Positions 25,068-35,370 of a DNA stretch of 64,000 nt are shown here, piece by piece (position 1 is the stretch's first letter; each line of letters begins with the position of its first letter). The notes beneath the pieces were generated by a model. That model did no database searches and was not told where the DNA came from. It worked only from the letters and a program-made list of their open reading frames with translations. The stretch spans positions 10,091,001-10,155,000 of the forward strand of contig OX352764.1 of NCBI GenBank assembly GCA_947095585.1, given 5' to 3'. The position numbers were made by a program, and so were the translations under genes. This DNA is from Nephrocerus scutellatus (taxonomy: Eukaryota > Arthropoda > Insecta > Diptera > Pipunculidae).

Positions 25068-25482
25068 ATCCAAGAATTTAACCATAATATCCAAACTGCT
25101 GGGGTATAAGACATGTGTCATACCTGTACTTAAATATGGATCCAAGTCTTGGGTGCTTAGTGGGGAACTGTTGGCCCCGTATGTGTGGAAGGACGATTCC
25201 GGATACAATGATGAAGAGATCTACAAGCGTTACCGCGATGTCGACATTGTGAAGAGAATTAAGCTCAGTAGGTTTTGTTGGGAAGGACACCCACCTAGCT
25301 CCCATGAGCGAAGAGGATTCTGCTCGGAAATTCCTATGCGGGATTTATGGAACACGACAGCGGGACCAGCCAAGCCTACGCTGGAACGATAGCGTAGACC
25401 AGGATGCCAAACTGGATGACATCGGTTCTAAATCGGGACAGGTGGAGAGATTTTTTGCTGGAGGCTAAGTCTTGAAATTGTT
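25068..25482 (+). pseudogene. Family A RT C-terminal tail, copy 2 of 2
   Basis: It begins at the CCAAGAATTTAACCATAAT block (about 25070) and continues through VLKYGSKSWVL, a shortened middle (an internal deletion removes the part before the GPVC block), then EEIYKRYRDVDIVKRIKL (about 25217-25266) and the terminal SLRWND block (about 25375-25390). It ends near GGAGGCTAAG. It is a non-functional second copy in the same orientation as its neighbour. Confidence 0.75.
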
Positions 25483-27163
25483 AAATTCCAATGTCGAAAT
25501 TTTACTGTAATATCATTTACAAAAAAATTCAAAACAAAATTGGTCCGCTATGACTTGCTTGTGGAACCTGAAAAATTAAAATTGAAACCTGCTGGCTTAT
25601 TTGTCGCTGAAACGAAGTTATCGGAAATAAACTGCAGCTTAAGTGCAATTAACCTGCCTACTTACAGACGCACTAATTAATGCACCCAACATGAAAAAAA
25701 AAGATTTTCTTTGATTTGTGGCTAATTGCTGCACCTAACACACCTTATGGAGTGCAATGCAAAACACAAACAACCTGACGATGTTGTTGATCTCACCTCT
25801 GATTGCAAAATTGCCTATAATTAGATTTTCACTTGGTGTAAATTATTGTAATTAAATGAATTAGCAGTTACCTTTTGCTGAGGTGCAAGGTGTAACTATT
25901 TCCAGACTTCATATGGCTTGTGTTCGCCGCTTCACCGCGCCGCACTAGCATATTACTAACGCGCAATCAATCGAATCGGATCGCAGTTTTTTGTACAACA
26001 ATTTCCAACAAAAGTGTTAACAATTTTATGACTATTTTATAATCTAATAGCAATAAATTGAAGCGAATGCTTTGCATTGCGTCAAGTTAACGCAACTTAA
26101 CGAATCAATGAAAGATTAATGAGCCCGATCGAACGCGAGGGATTTAATTGCGGCTAATTGCGAGTTCGTGTAGGTTTTTCGCTTTTTTATTTTATTTTAT
26201 TTGTTGTTGCTCTTAATTCGGATAATATCTGTTCGTACTTCATTAATAATAGTTTACTGATATTTGTTGCCAATACGAACAAGTCAATTGAACATTGAGG
26301 AAAAGGAGAAAATTTAAATTCCCTTACAACTGTTATGCTACCGATGTTGACGCATTGAACTTTAAAGTAACGTACGCACTCGCCACGAATTCCCACAGCA
26401 ATAAAAGCGACAAAATGTCCTTTCGTTCAAGTCAATAATTGGATTGTGAACGAAATTTTACACTTAATTCCTCCTAAATTGAATTGGGATTCGGAGTCTG
26501 TGCTCGTCTTTGGCAGGCAGACAGGCAGAAGCTGGTGGGTAAATACCAAACAACTAGAATATCCTTCCGACAGACAAAATAATAGCAACCGATGTCTAAA
26601 TGAAGGAAATGACACAACCAATCCGAGACCGCATGTGCGGAATAAAATTTTTGTCGGTCGTTGGACGACGGATGGGTGGCATCACACGTCCTTTCCATGC
26701 ACATCACACCGCAATTCGGAGCTCGTTTGTTTGTTAGTTGTCAGAGAGAGAAAATCCTTGGAAATGTGATTTGAGGATTTAGATTGTAACACCCAACTGG
26801 TATCTTCAGGATATTCTGGATATCCGTCCCCACTTCGTACATTATTATGTTGTCTGTTGGAGTAACGTAGACATTACAGCGATACCGAGCTTAGTTTCCC
26901 AAAAACGCTGCCAGATAAAAACACAACGAGTATGGGTATTAGAAGCTATGGAAGCTCAAAACAGTGGGACAGAATTGTTCGTTCGGCGCTTTCAGTTATT
27001 GTTTCATTAGAAAATTGCTCAAAATATGGTAGAGACACATAGTGCCATTGCATTATTATAAAAAATTTAAGAGAAAATCATCCCAATTAACAGATTCTCT
27101 CTCTTGTCTTCTTTTCAAATTCAATTGCAACTTTTTTTCAAAATTTATTACAAATTTTAAGTT
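25483..27163. other. No recognisable gene
   Basis: Homogeneous AT-rich sequence with no transposon blocks or long conserved-looking frame. The 107-codon + frame at 26446-26769 overlaps a minus frame and has no motif. Confidence 0.45.
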
Positions 27164-27678
27164 TCTCGATACTAATATTTATTATAAAGAGGAAGTGTTA
27201 GTTTGTGTGTAGGAGGAAATCTTCGGAACTACTAAACCGATTTCAAAAATTATTCAATTAATATTTTAATAGGACCTTCAGCGTGATCATAGGCTATATA
27301 TTATCCCGTTTAAGTAAAAGAGCCTTTTGTGGCGACCAATTTTGTAACTAAACAGCTAAAGTCGACGAAAAACGGTCGCGCATCATAATGACTGTGTGCT
27401 ACGTGCTGTATTTCTTCAATCTATACATATATAGGTATATGTATATAAAAATAAATGTCTGTTGATTTGTAATACGACACTGAAACTAAAAAATTAGACA
27501 ACCGATAAAGCTAAACCTTTTACAGAATATGCGTCTTAAATCTCGGTAAACCACATAGTGTGAATACGATCGAGGTGACGCTTTGTTTAGGTTTAGGCAA
27601 TAGTACACCCCTCCCGTGGTAGTGATAGCAAGATGGGGATTCATGTGTGCGGGTGGCAGAGCGCCCGGAAAAAGCTAG
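27164..27678 (+). mobile_element. Helitron-like non-autonomous element, copy 1
   Basis: This 515-bp interspersed repeat matches 43392-43960 over most of its length, with shared blocks at GTTTGTGTGTAGGA, ACCGATTTCAAAAATTATT, GGCGACCAATTTTGTAACTAA and GATTCATGTGTGCGGGTGGC. It begins with TC and ends in CTAG (27675-27678), 8 nt after the short GC hairpin GGGTGGCAGAGCGCCC. Those are Helitron-type ends (5' TC, 3' hairpin plus CTRR). No coding capacity is present. An internal TCTATACATATATA at 27418 resembles another 5' end, so this may be two related units in tandem. Confidence 0.6.
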
Positions 27679-28714
27679 TTTAGTTTTAAATTAATTGGCA
27701 ATCGAATTTTAAAATTTTTCCTCTTTACAAACTTTGAAGGCGTGAATCACATTAAAATCTTATGCTTTGGTTCCACTCTCTGCACAATCGGTGCAGTAAG
27801 CAGTAACGATAAACGTTTCTACCGAATGTGCAGTATTTTCTTGAAAATTGTCCCTGTCCAATTTCGTTTATCCAAAAGGACTTTCTAAACCATTCCCATC
27901 ACACGCAACCGGCAAAAGGGACCACAACTTACTTCGGTTGCAGCTAGTGTACCTTCATGCAATAAGCCCTATAAAGCGACAAATGCCGGAAGACACACAG
28001 TAGAACCGACGAACGGATGGATGAACAATAAGTAAAGTCTGGTCGAAGAAATTGAGTTGTCTTTACCCCAAAGATTAGTTGCAAATTCCAACTGCAACTC
28101 TCCCTATCTCTCTTCCTGTCTATATGTTATTCGACTGTATGCCGAAAATCCACAACAATGCAACATACGGTAGTATAGTGGGTGTGTATGGTATATTTTT
28201 GCAGGAATCAAGAAACCTTTACCGCTTCGGGATATGCCACAAACTCGAACTGATTCTGATGTTTGTATTTTCGTTTTAATTATCCAATTGTTGTCCAGAA
28301 TATATACACCATTGACTCGGCGGGATTAATGCACCATTGCCAGCGATGGGATTTGGATCGGGAAGAATTTTCATTTAGGTCGTTATCGTATAATGTGGTG
28401 AGCAATATCACTTCCTTCGTTGAAGTATAATAACGCGACTTGCAAAGTCATATAGTCATAGGAATCCACTTGAATTTTACTCACAATAAAGATTCAATGA
28501 ATGTACTTGAGAGAGTTTCCCAGATGAAAGGCTTACGAGGATGTAGTAACTGTTTTTCATATTATGTACATATCTCCAATTGTTTTTCTGTTGTTGTCTT
28601 ATTGTTTTGTGAAATTGGATATGAGAGCGAGAATATATCCGGTATTTAGCTAGATAATCCTTTGGAAGACTGACAGCATTTTCATGATATTCTTTCATTA
28701 CAAGAAAAATAGTA
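27679..28714. other. No recognisable gene
   Basis: Nothing supported. Short frames at 28079-28279 and 28440-28755 have no recognised domain. Confidence 0.45.
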
Positions 28715-28917
28715 TAGGTTAGGTTGGGGTGGCTGTCGGCAGGAAGCCGACCCACTTAAACCATTGTGATGCCACATGGATCGAGAGGAATTCTCGCTCT
28801 ACTCGTTGAACCAGTTGGTGCTTCGAAAGAAGCGTAGAAGACTTTGGATCGAGATGATTTCTCGTCCTACTCATTGAATCAGTTGGATCTTCGAATGAAG
28901 CGTAGAAGACTTAAGAT
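28715..28917 (-). mobile_element. R1/LOA-like 3' end with duplicated ORF terminus
   Basis: Reading the minus strand, the terminal codons (LLRFIRRSNWFNE then stop) appear, then again 68 bp later (units start at 28849 and 28781). A 3' untranslated stretch with GGTCGGCTTCCTGCCGACAG (a hairpin) follows, and an AACCTAACCTA tail ends near 28715. The same C-terminus (SFNWFNE-stop) closes the longer minus copy at 37711, which ties this fragment to that family. Only the last ~200 bp were inserted, as is usual for 5'-truncated copies. Confidence 0.7.
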
Positions 28918-29008
28918 GATATGTTTTAATTTAATAATTAAAAGAGCGTCTCTTGTACAGGATTCATCTGTCCTATATGATTTCTTCGGCTATCCTCTTT
29001 ATAAGTAA

Positions 29009-29379
29009 CTAGCAGATCACGGGCGCTTCGCTACCCGAACACATTAATCACCGCATTCTTGTTACAACTGCATGATGGGGATCTACTAAAGCCTATAACC
29101 TTCTCCCACTTGCCAATAATATGCATCATAGAAATTTTCATAAACATAGGTTTGTAAATACGGCTGATACATTTACTTTACATTTGTCCAACCCCCATTG
29201 GAAGTTCAGGGGATCTTCTAAAGCCTATAAACTTCTTACACCTGCCAATAATATGCATTGAAAATTTCATAAAAATTGCTCGGTAAATGTGGCTAATGAA
29301 AACTTTTCACTTTTCTCTCCTCCATGGAGGGGGATGGTTTGGTTACTATAGCCTATGACCTTCCTCCACCTGCTGCAAA
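29009..29379 (-). mobile_element. Helitron-like fragment, host of the mariner insertion
   Basis: The left end reads CTAGCAGATCACGGGCGCTTCGC, the reverse complement of a Helitron-type 3' end (hairpin then CTRR). It matches the left end of the copy at 62268, and both contain repeated CCTTC-CC-CCTGCCAATAAT and ATTTTCATAAAAAT blocks. The mariner at 29382 interrupts or abuts it through a TA. Sequence beyond the mariner (30691 on) is not recognisably the same repeat, so the right part may be deleted. Confidence 0.5.
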
Positions 29380-29381
29380 TA

Positions 29382-29408
29382 AAGGGTCCGCCATCTAAAG
29401 TTTTTTTT
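29382..29408 (+). repeat. Mariner left TIR
   Basis: GTCCGCCATCTAAAG followed by a T-run pairs with the right end of the element (GTCCGCCAAATAA- on the minus strand). Confidence 0.8.
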
Positions 29409-29494
29409 TCAACTAGTGCTTATTTCGGGAATGGTAACACTTAGCTCATGTCTGATTTGACAGATAATTAGTTGTATCCTTCCGCTGAACGAAT

Positions 29495-30586
29495 ATGATT
29501 GTGTATACGCTTGAACAACGCTGGGAAATATTGCGACATTACTTTGAAAATCATGGTAATGTTGCAGAATGTGTGCGAAAATTGCGTACGGATTTTGGAA
29601 GAAGAGAAGCACCGTCAGCTGTCAGCTCCGTATGTTCGTTATCTTGTGAAAAAAGTGAAAGAAACTGGCATCCTCATCGATAAACGAAAGCGTGAAAAGC
29701 CAAAAACAGTGCGTACACCCGAGAATATTGATGCTGTGGCAGAAAGTGTGCGTGAAGCGCCATCAACATCAATTCACCGTCGTTCTCAACAATTGAACAT
29801 TTCGGAGACATCATTGAGACGAATTTTGCATAAAGACCTTGGTATGACGCCATACAAGTCCAATTGGTTCAGGAGTTGAAGCCAACTGACCATCCAATGC
29901 GTTTTCGCTTCGCTGAGTGGGCCTGCGATCGACTTACAGAAGATGCCGATTTTGCCAAAAAAATCATCTTTTCGGATGAAGCTCATTTTGATCTTGGCGG
30001 GTATGTAAACAAGCAAAATTGTCGCATTTGGGACACAGAAAACCCGCACGCATACATTGAAAAGCCGGTACACCCAAAACGACTCACTGTTTGGTGCGGA
30101 TTTTGGTCCAGAGGCATAATTGGGCCATTTTTCTTCGAAAATGAGCAAGGAGTGGCAGTTACAGTCAATGGCGATCGTTATCGGGCCATGTTGAACGAAT
30201 TTTTGTTTACAAAAATTGAAGAGGAGGATATTGGCAACATTTTGTTTCAACAGGACGGCGCTACGTGCCACACAGCCGAAGCTACACTCGATGTTTTGCG
30301 CCCTGTTTTTGAAGATCGCATTATCAGCCGCAGATCTGATGTCGTTTGGCCACCTCGGAGCTGCGATTTGACACCGTTGGACTATTATTCGTGGGGTGCC
30401 ATAAAAGATAAGTGTTACGCCGACAAGCCAGAGACAATTGACTCTTTAAAGGACAATATTCGTGAAGCCATTGGTGAAATATAGCTGCACACAATCGATA
30501 ATGTGCTTAAAAATTGGACCGATCGTGTGGGCTACTGCATGGCCAGCCGAGGCAGCAATTTGAATGAAATTGTTTTTCATTGTTAA
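29495..30586 (+). pseudogene. Mariner transposase, two frameshifts and one stop
   Basis: The DDE/D transposase of this element starts at MIVYTLEQRW (29495), with a helix-turn-helix N-terminal region, and ends after NEIVFHC at 30586, about 360 residues, normal for mariners. Catalytic blocks are IIFSDEAHF (about 29965), FQQDGATCHT (about 30245) and RSCDLTPLDYY (about 30358). The spacing from the second aspartate is 36 residues to the D of CDLTP and 41 to the D of TPLDY; the latter fits the DD41D (rosa-like) group. Three lesions are visible: a 7-bp GTCAGCT tandem duplication near 29617, a 1-base loss near 29855, and a TAG stop at 30482. All are small, so inactivation looks fairly recent. Confidence 0.9.
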
Positions 30587-30661
30587 CCGAAAGGATTGTA
30601 CTTTCAAATAAAAAAAGAAATTTGAGAAAATATTCAGTAGTTTTTTTTTATAGCATTTTCA

Positions 30662-30688
30662 AAAAAAAAAGTTATTTGGCGGACACTT
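30662..30688 (-). repeat. Mariner right TIR
   Basis: GTTATTTGGCGGACACTT is the imperfect inverted match of the left TIR; an A-run precedes it as the T-run follows the left one. Confidence 0.8.
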
Positions 30689-30964
30689 TACCATCCATCT
30701 ATTCGCGGAGGCGATTCCACTCAAACGCCTCAACGATGTTATTTAAGTTAAGTGATTGCCCGCAACCATGAGATGGAAACCACATCACCAATACGCTTTC
30801 CAATAAACTTCAACTGTAATTGAGCTTTTCGCACTAATTCGAGAACGGTTAATACTTTTGCTTGAATTTTTACGTATGAGTAGCCTGTGTTTTATTTGGC
30901 CAAACAAAAGGGGGCGTAATATTTTTGCAAATTTAATTAATGATGCAGTTTTTTTCGCCATACA

Positions 30965-31203
30965 AATAATAATAATATTCGGCGCGACAGACCATTGCGG
31001 TCCAAGGCCTAGCTTCTCGCAACCATTTGTGTTGCGCATGTGTGTTTTTGGACACAAATGGAAGGGACCTACAATTTAAGGCCGTATCACGTGAATATTT
31101 GACAAACTTTCAAGAGTAAAAACAGTCACGGATAGCTTCGCTTTTCGGCTTTCGGATATGGCTTTAAATTTAATGTACATTCCATTTGTGTACAAAAATA
31201 TAA
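30965..31203 (-). mobile_element. SINE copy 2, 5'-inverted (fold-back)
   Basis: 30965-31135 is the SINE body and ATT tail on the minus strand (GCGCGACAGACCATTGCGG and the TTTGTGTTGCGC block). It has no tRNA head. 31138-31203 carries a stretch of the same body in the opposite sense, around CCATTTGTGTACAAAAATATA. The two parts overlap in sequence, so the locus can fold on itself. From the element's viewpoint it is an inverted upstream piece joined to a 3' piece with tail, the pattern of a 5' inversion during reverse transcription. Confidence 0.7.
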
Positions 31204-32299
31204 GACGCTAATTATTAATTAAACATCGATCTCTTTCAATGCTTCTGTTAATGATCCAAGAAAATCATCATCATATCATAATGATTATGGTCTTCAATTC
31301 TAGTACAGTCCTGGCCTCCCGCAAAAAACCAAAAACATATTACTCCAAAAATTGTTGCTGAAGCGTCTCTACGCATAGAAACCGGATGTTCCCCTATAGC
31401 ACGCACTTGACGAATATCAAAGCCAACCAGCCAACCAAACGAATCAACCCCATTTCGTGAGGAAGTAAGTCCTTGAAGAAAATCATCTGAGAATCTAAAA
31501 AAAAAACCTTAAAAGTTTCAATTGTTTAATTGCTTTTGTGTCAGAATTTTGGATTTTTCTAAAAATAAAAAAATTCCAACTCTTAAACGTGAGCCAATGT
31601 TCTACGGACATCGTATTTCTGGCAGTTGATGTGGTGTTGAGAAATCGTTTTCGAAATGCCAGCCAAAAGTTGGATAGTCTGTCGACCCTCCGGAAGTTTA
31701 TCAGAAATTATGAAATAAAATTAATGGAAATGGATAGAAAAGTGAACATTATCGTGAGTGAAATTGTCTGGATTTCTAATGGAACAGAGATACCAGCTCA
31801 AGTGCAGCTTCGGTTTATGGCGATAGGTCGAGATAAGACTTTTCCAAAGTGAATAATATCATCGGCAGATCACTCATTTGGAAAGAATTCCGTCCGTAAA
31901 ATATATTGGAGCGCGACGAGTGCCACGTGCCTTTGGAATAGAAAACTTTCGACTGCTTATGAATATGTCTTGAGTGGATATATAAATAAGAAAATCACTA
32001 CACTACACGTACACCTAAGTTAAAGAACTTAGATTTCTGTTCATTTCCATTCCTTTATCTACTGTCTGCTGTTTTCATTCCTCGATATAGAAGCCGCCCT
32101 TAACAATGGCCACAATAATGCTTCTAAGGGGTTCTCACTCAGTTTGGGGGTGGAATAAATCCCAAAACAGTGGATTATTTCCATGCTAGGTAACAGAAAA
32201 ATGCATAATCTGGGAAGCAGTAGTAACAGAAAACCAGTCGGCACGGAGAAGTTCTATCGGCCTTACTGTGTAACATGGTCCTTATAATACTTGAGTTGG
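31204..32299. other. No recognisable gene
   Basis: No transposon block is clear. The 104-codon + frame at 31538-31852 has no motif and a composition like its surroundings. Confidence 0.45.
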
Positions 32300-33412
32300 A
32301 CTGTTACATATAAAGATAACGTGGTGATACATGAGTCAAGACAGTACCTTCTGTGATTAGTGAAGTCATGGAAAGGGCTCTTAGCTCCTGGGTAACCAAC
32401 TGCAGCCCGGAGGTTAAGCCCTCGCAAAACTGAAATGGTAATTTTCACCTCTAAATCTGGAATACCGAATTTTGTCCCTCAAAAACTTAATGGTCAGTGA
32501 GTTACTCTTGGGTCAGATGCGAAATATAGCGGTGTTATCCTAGACAGAAAACTCAGATGGAACTCGAATATCAAATTTAAGGCTAATAAAGCATATATTT
32601 CTCTTTATGCTAGCAACAAAACCATTGCCAAAAAATGGTAACTGCAGTTGAGGATGGCTCAATGTCTGTACACACCGGTGGTACACCCTGTTCTCACCTA
32701 TGGAGCGCTTGTCTGGTGGCCGCCAGCAAGCTACTCGTAAGTGTAATACAAAGATCAGCCAGCTGTTGATATAACTTGAGCACTACGGCCCTGTCCCACT
32801 GATGCTCTAAACATTATTCGCTGGCGAATAACATAAAGTAGAATGCCAGCAAGCTGCTCGTAAGTGTAATACAAATATCAATTAACTGTTGATATAACTG
32901 GAGGACTACGGTCCTCTCCCACTGATGCTCTAAACACAATCCTTCCGATCTATTTATTAAATATGTTGCGGGGAGCAGCGCGGTCCCTCTTGGAGAATCT
33001 TGCCGCTGAGTTTCCGACTAGAGAAAGTTGGGGAGTTATTGGAGTATCGGAAGTTTTTGACATAACTCCATTCACCAATGGATGCGAGATAAGAGATGGT
33101 GCTGCAGTATTCTCAGAAAAGCTTAATTTTTCAAGGTCCTCCAAGCTTCCTGACTACACTAGCATCTTTCAGGAGTAGATCCGAACAATTACGGAAGCAT
33201 GTAGGGCACTATCTTATCTCATAGTACCGCAGGAAGGGTTGGTTTATGTGAAGGCCGCCAATCTGCAATCAAAACTATTATTGCGACAAGCAATAATTCA
33301 AAACTTGGCAGACAGTGTCAAGCTGAACTGGCTTTGATAAGGCAAAGCATAGAATGAACCCTAGTATGAGTGCTAGGGCATGGCGACATTGACAGCAATG
33401 AGAAAGCATAGT
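32300..33412 (+). pseudogene. R1/LOA-like retrotransposon: RT C-terminus through RNase H
   Basis: Blocks in order are: a VMERALSSWVTNC region (about 32350-32395), SGVILDRKLRWNSNIKFK (32532-32584; pattern GV-LD-KL-W), a VVHPVLTYGALVWW block (about 32680-32718), a duplicated segment (32722-32967), then LNFSRSSKLPDYTSIFQE (33120-33175), the start of an RNase H domain, and RQSAIKTIIATSNNSKL (about 33260-33310), its substrate-binding region, ending with LGHGDID-NEKA (about 33375-33410; pattern VPGH-GI-GNEKAD). Stops and shifts lie between the blocks. It abuts a Jockey-like relic on the other strand at 33413. Confidence 0.8.
32722..32967 (+). repeat. 123-bp tandem duplication inside the R1-like relic
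   Basis: GCCAGCAAGCT begins at 32722 and again at 32845, and each copy ends with CCCACTGATGCTCTAAACA. The period of 123 bp is a multiple of three, so the duplication itself kept the frame of the RT C-terminal block. The two units differ at scattered sites, so the duplication is old. Confidence 0.8.
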
Positions 33413-35370
33413 CTAGAAGCAAGTCTTTGCCGGTACGTAAAGAAGGACGTCAGATTGGACACTGACTTCATGGAGAGAGTCTGCTCCCCATTGAGCTCCG
33501 TTAGGGAAGGTCTTCTCTCCTTCCTTATCACTAAGGTGACAATCGACGGAGCCTAAGAGGAGACGATGTATGAAAATAATTTCAGTTATGTATCTGCGTT
33601 CATCGAGGGTTTTCAAGTTTATGAGGTTAAGGCGGTCTTCGTAGGGAGGCAGTATAAGATGATTGTCCTAAGGTAGACCTCGAAGAGCAAAACGTTGGAT
33701 GCTCTTGATTCTTGACACATGAACTTGATGATAGAAAGATAACGCTTGATTAGCGTGGAGAAAAGTGATGTAGAGTGATCTGGTCACATAAGGGTTGGAG
33801 AATTCTTTGGACCACTATTTAACAAAGCCAAGTGATGAGTTGCCTTTAAGAATTATTTCGTCAATATGAGAAAGGAAGCTCAGTTCCGAGTCGCACAATA
33901 TGCCGAAGTCACGAAAAGATTGCACCCGGGATATGCATTGACCATGGCTAAGGTAATGTCAGGGAGGGGGCTTGCTGCACTAACATGATAGGGTAATAGA
34001 TCGGCATTAGGATATATTGAGATTTAAGAAATTTTTATGGATACATGTCAAAAAATTGTCTAGGTCTTGTTGAAAGAGATAGGAGTCGTGTAGGGAAGAA
34101 ATGGGTTTGAAAAATTTGGTATCGCCAGCATAAAGTGAGAGGGCGGAGTGTTCGATGACCCTATCAAGATCATTTATAGTTAGGATTTAGAGAAGGGGGC
34201 CTAAATGGCTGCCTTGTGGGACTTCAGAGATTGAGGTCTTGTTGAAGGAGCTAGGAGTCTTGCCGGGAAGAAATGGGTTTAAAAAATTTGGTATCGCCAG
34301 CATAAATTGAGAGGGCGGAGTGTTTGATGACCCTATCATGATCATTTATAGTTAGGATGAAGAGAAGGGGGCCTAAATGGCTGCCTTGTGGGACTTCAGA
34401 GATTGAGGTCTTGTTGAAAGAGGTAGGAGTCGTGTAGGGAAGAAATGGGTTTGAAAAATTTGGTATCGCCAGCATAAAGTGAGAGGGCGGAGTGTTTTAT
34501 GACCCTATCAAGATCATTTATAGTTAGGATGAAGAGAAGGGGGCCTAAATGGCTGCCTTGTGGGACTTCAGAGATTGAGGTCTTGTTGAAGGAGCTAGGA
34601 GTCTTTCTGGGAAGAAATGGATTGTTTGATGACCCTATCAAGATCATTTATAGTTAGGATGAAAAGAAGGTGACCTAAATGGCTGCCTTGTGGGACACAA
34701 AAATGTGAACGATAGGACGGACCTGAAGCGAACACTATATAGACGGTTTTCCAGATAAAAAGATATCCATTTTAATAATTTTAGAGAGAATTAGTTGATG
34801 AGGTATCTTATCAAAAGCCTTAGTGAAATCCGTTTCAACAACGATGACTTCGTTGCCGTTCTCTAAGGCTGAAAGGGCGAAGGACATGAATTTAACAAGA
34901 TTAGTGGTGGATGATCTACCTTTCAGAAAGCCATGTTGGCTGGGGTTAATAAGAAACTAGCAGTGGAAGCTTAAGGCTTCGTATTGTATACTTTCGAAGA
35001 GTTTGGGTATATGGAAGAGTTTAGCAATGAAGCGATAGTTAGTTACATCATTCTTTGTTCCTTTTTTGTGTATTGGCGTAATGAGAGAGGTCTTCAAAAT
35101 CTGAGGAAATTCTGCTTGTGAAAGGAATAGGCAAGAAAAGGTTAAAAATGGGAAGGAAGGGGCTGGAGGAGCACATTTTTTAGAAATATTGCGGGAAAGC
35201 CATCTGGACCGGGTGAGAAATTATCGTTAAATTTTTGTAGCTTATTTTCGATAACTGTGATGCCGAGTGTATAAGAAAAATGGACAAGATGTTCAACCTT
35301 GGTTCTCTTCGTATGTGAATATTTACATATGCACTTTAGTTTATTGAGAAGATGACATTGTTCCATATTG
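33413..35370 (-). pseudogene. Jockey-like reverse transcriptase, with amplified core
   Basis: Minus-strand reading from 35370: NFSPGPDGFPAIFLK (about 35220), ITPI-KKGTKN (about 35060), a HGFLKGRSSTTNLVKF-like region (about 34920), TDFTKAFDKIPHQL (about 34815; first catalytic aspartate), then EVPQGSHLGPLLFILTIND (34550, 34375, 34205) and a YAGDTKFFKPI block where the usual YADD is changed to YAGD. The C-terminal thumb region with LVRSH-like blocks follows at 33900-33640. The core from the VPQGS block to the YAGD block is present in nearly four tandem 172-bp units. There are many stops elsewhere. Confidence 0.8.
34062..34700. repeat. 172-bp tandem repeat array within an RT
   Basis: AGGTCTTGTTGAA begins at 34062, 34234, 34406 and 34578, an exact 172-bp period. 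Units 1 and 3 share TAGGAGTCGTGTAGGGA and units 2 and 4 share GGAGCTAGGAGTCTT, so the array probably arose as a 344-bp doubling of a two-unit block. Unit 4 lacks about 45 bp after GAAGAAATGG. The period is not divisible by three, so the amplification is incompatible with an intact RT. Confidence 0.9.

Larger units (their letters stand above)
29382..30688 (+). mobile_element. Tc1/mariner element with TIRs and TA target duplication
   Basis: This is a 1307-bp element flanked by TA at 29380-29381 and 30689-30690. The left end AAGGGTCCGCCATCTAAAG and the right end (reverse complement AAGTGTCCGCCAAATAA-) form imperfect terminal inverted repeats of about 28 bp running into T-runs. The size, TIRs, TA duplication and the encoded transposase agree with the Tc1/mariner superfamily. 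The transposase is broken, so this copy could move only if a transposase were supplied by another element. Confidence 0.9.

Noticed and set aside
28716..28730. AGGTTAGGTT considered as an arthropod TTAGG telomere repeat
   Set aside because: Only two units, explained as the 3' tail of a non-LTR element on the minus strand.
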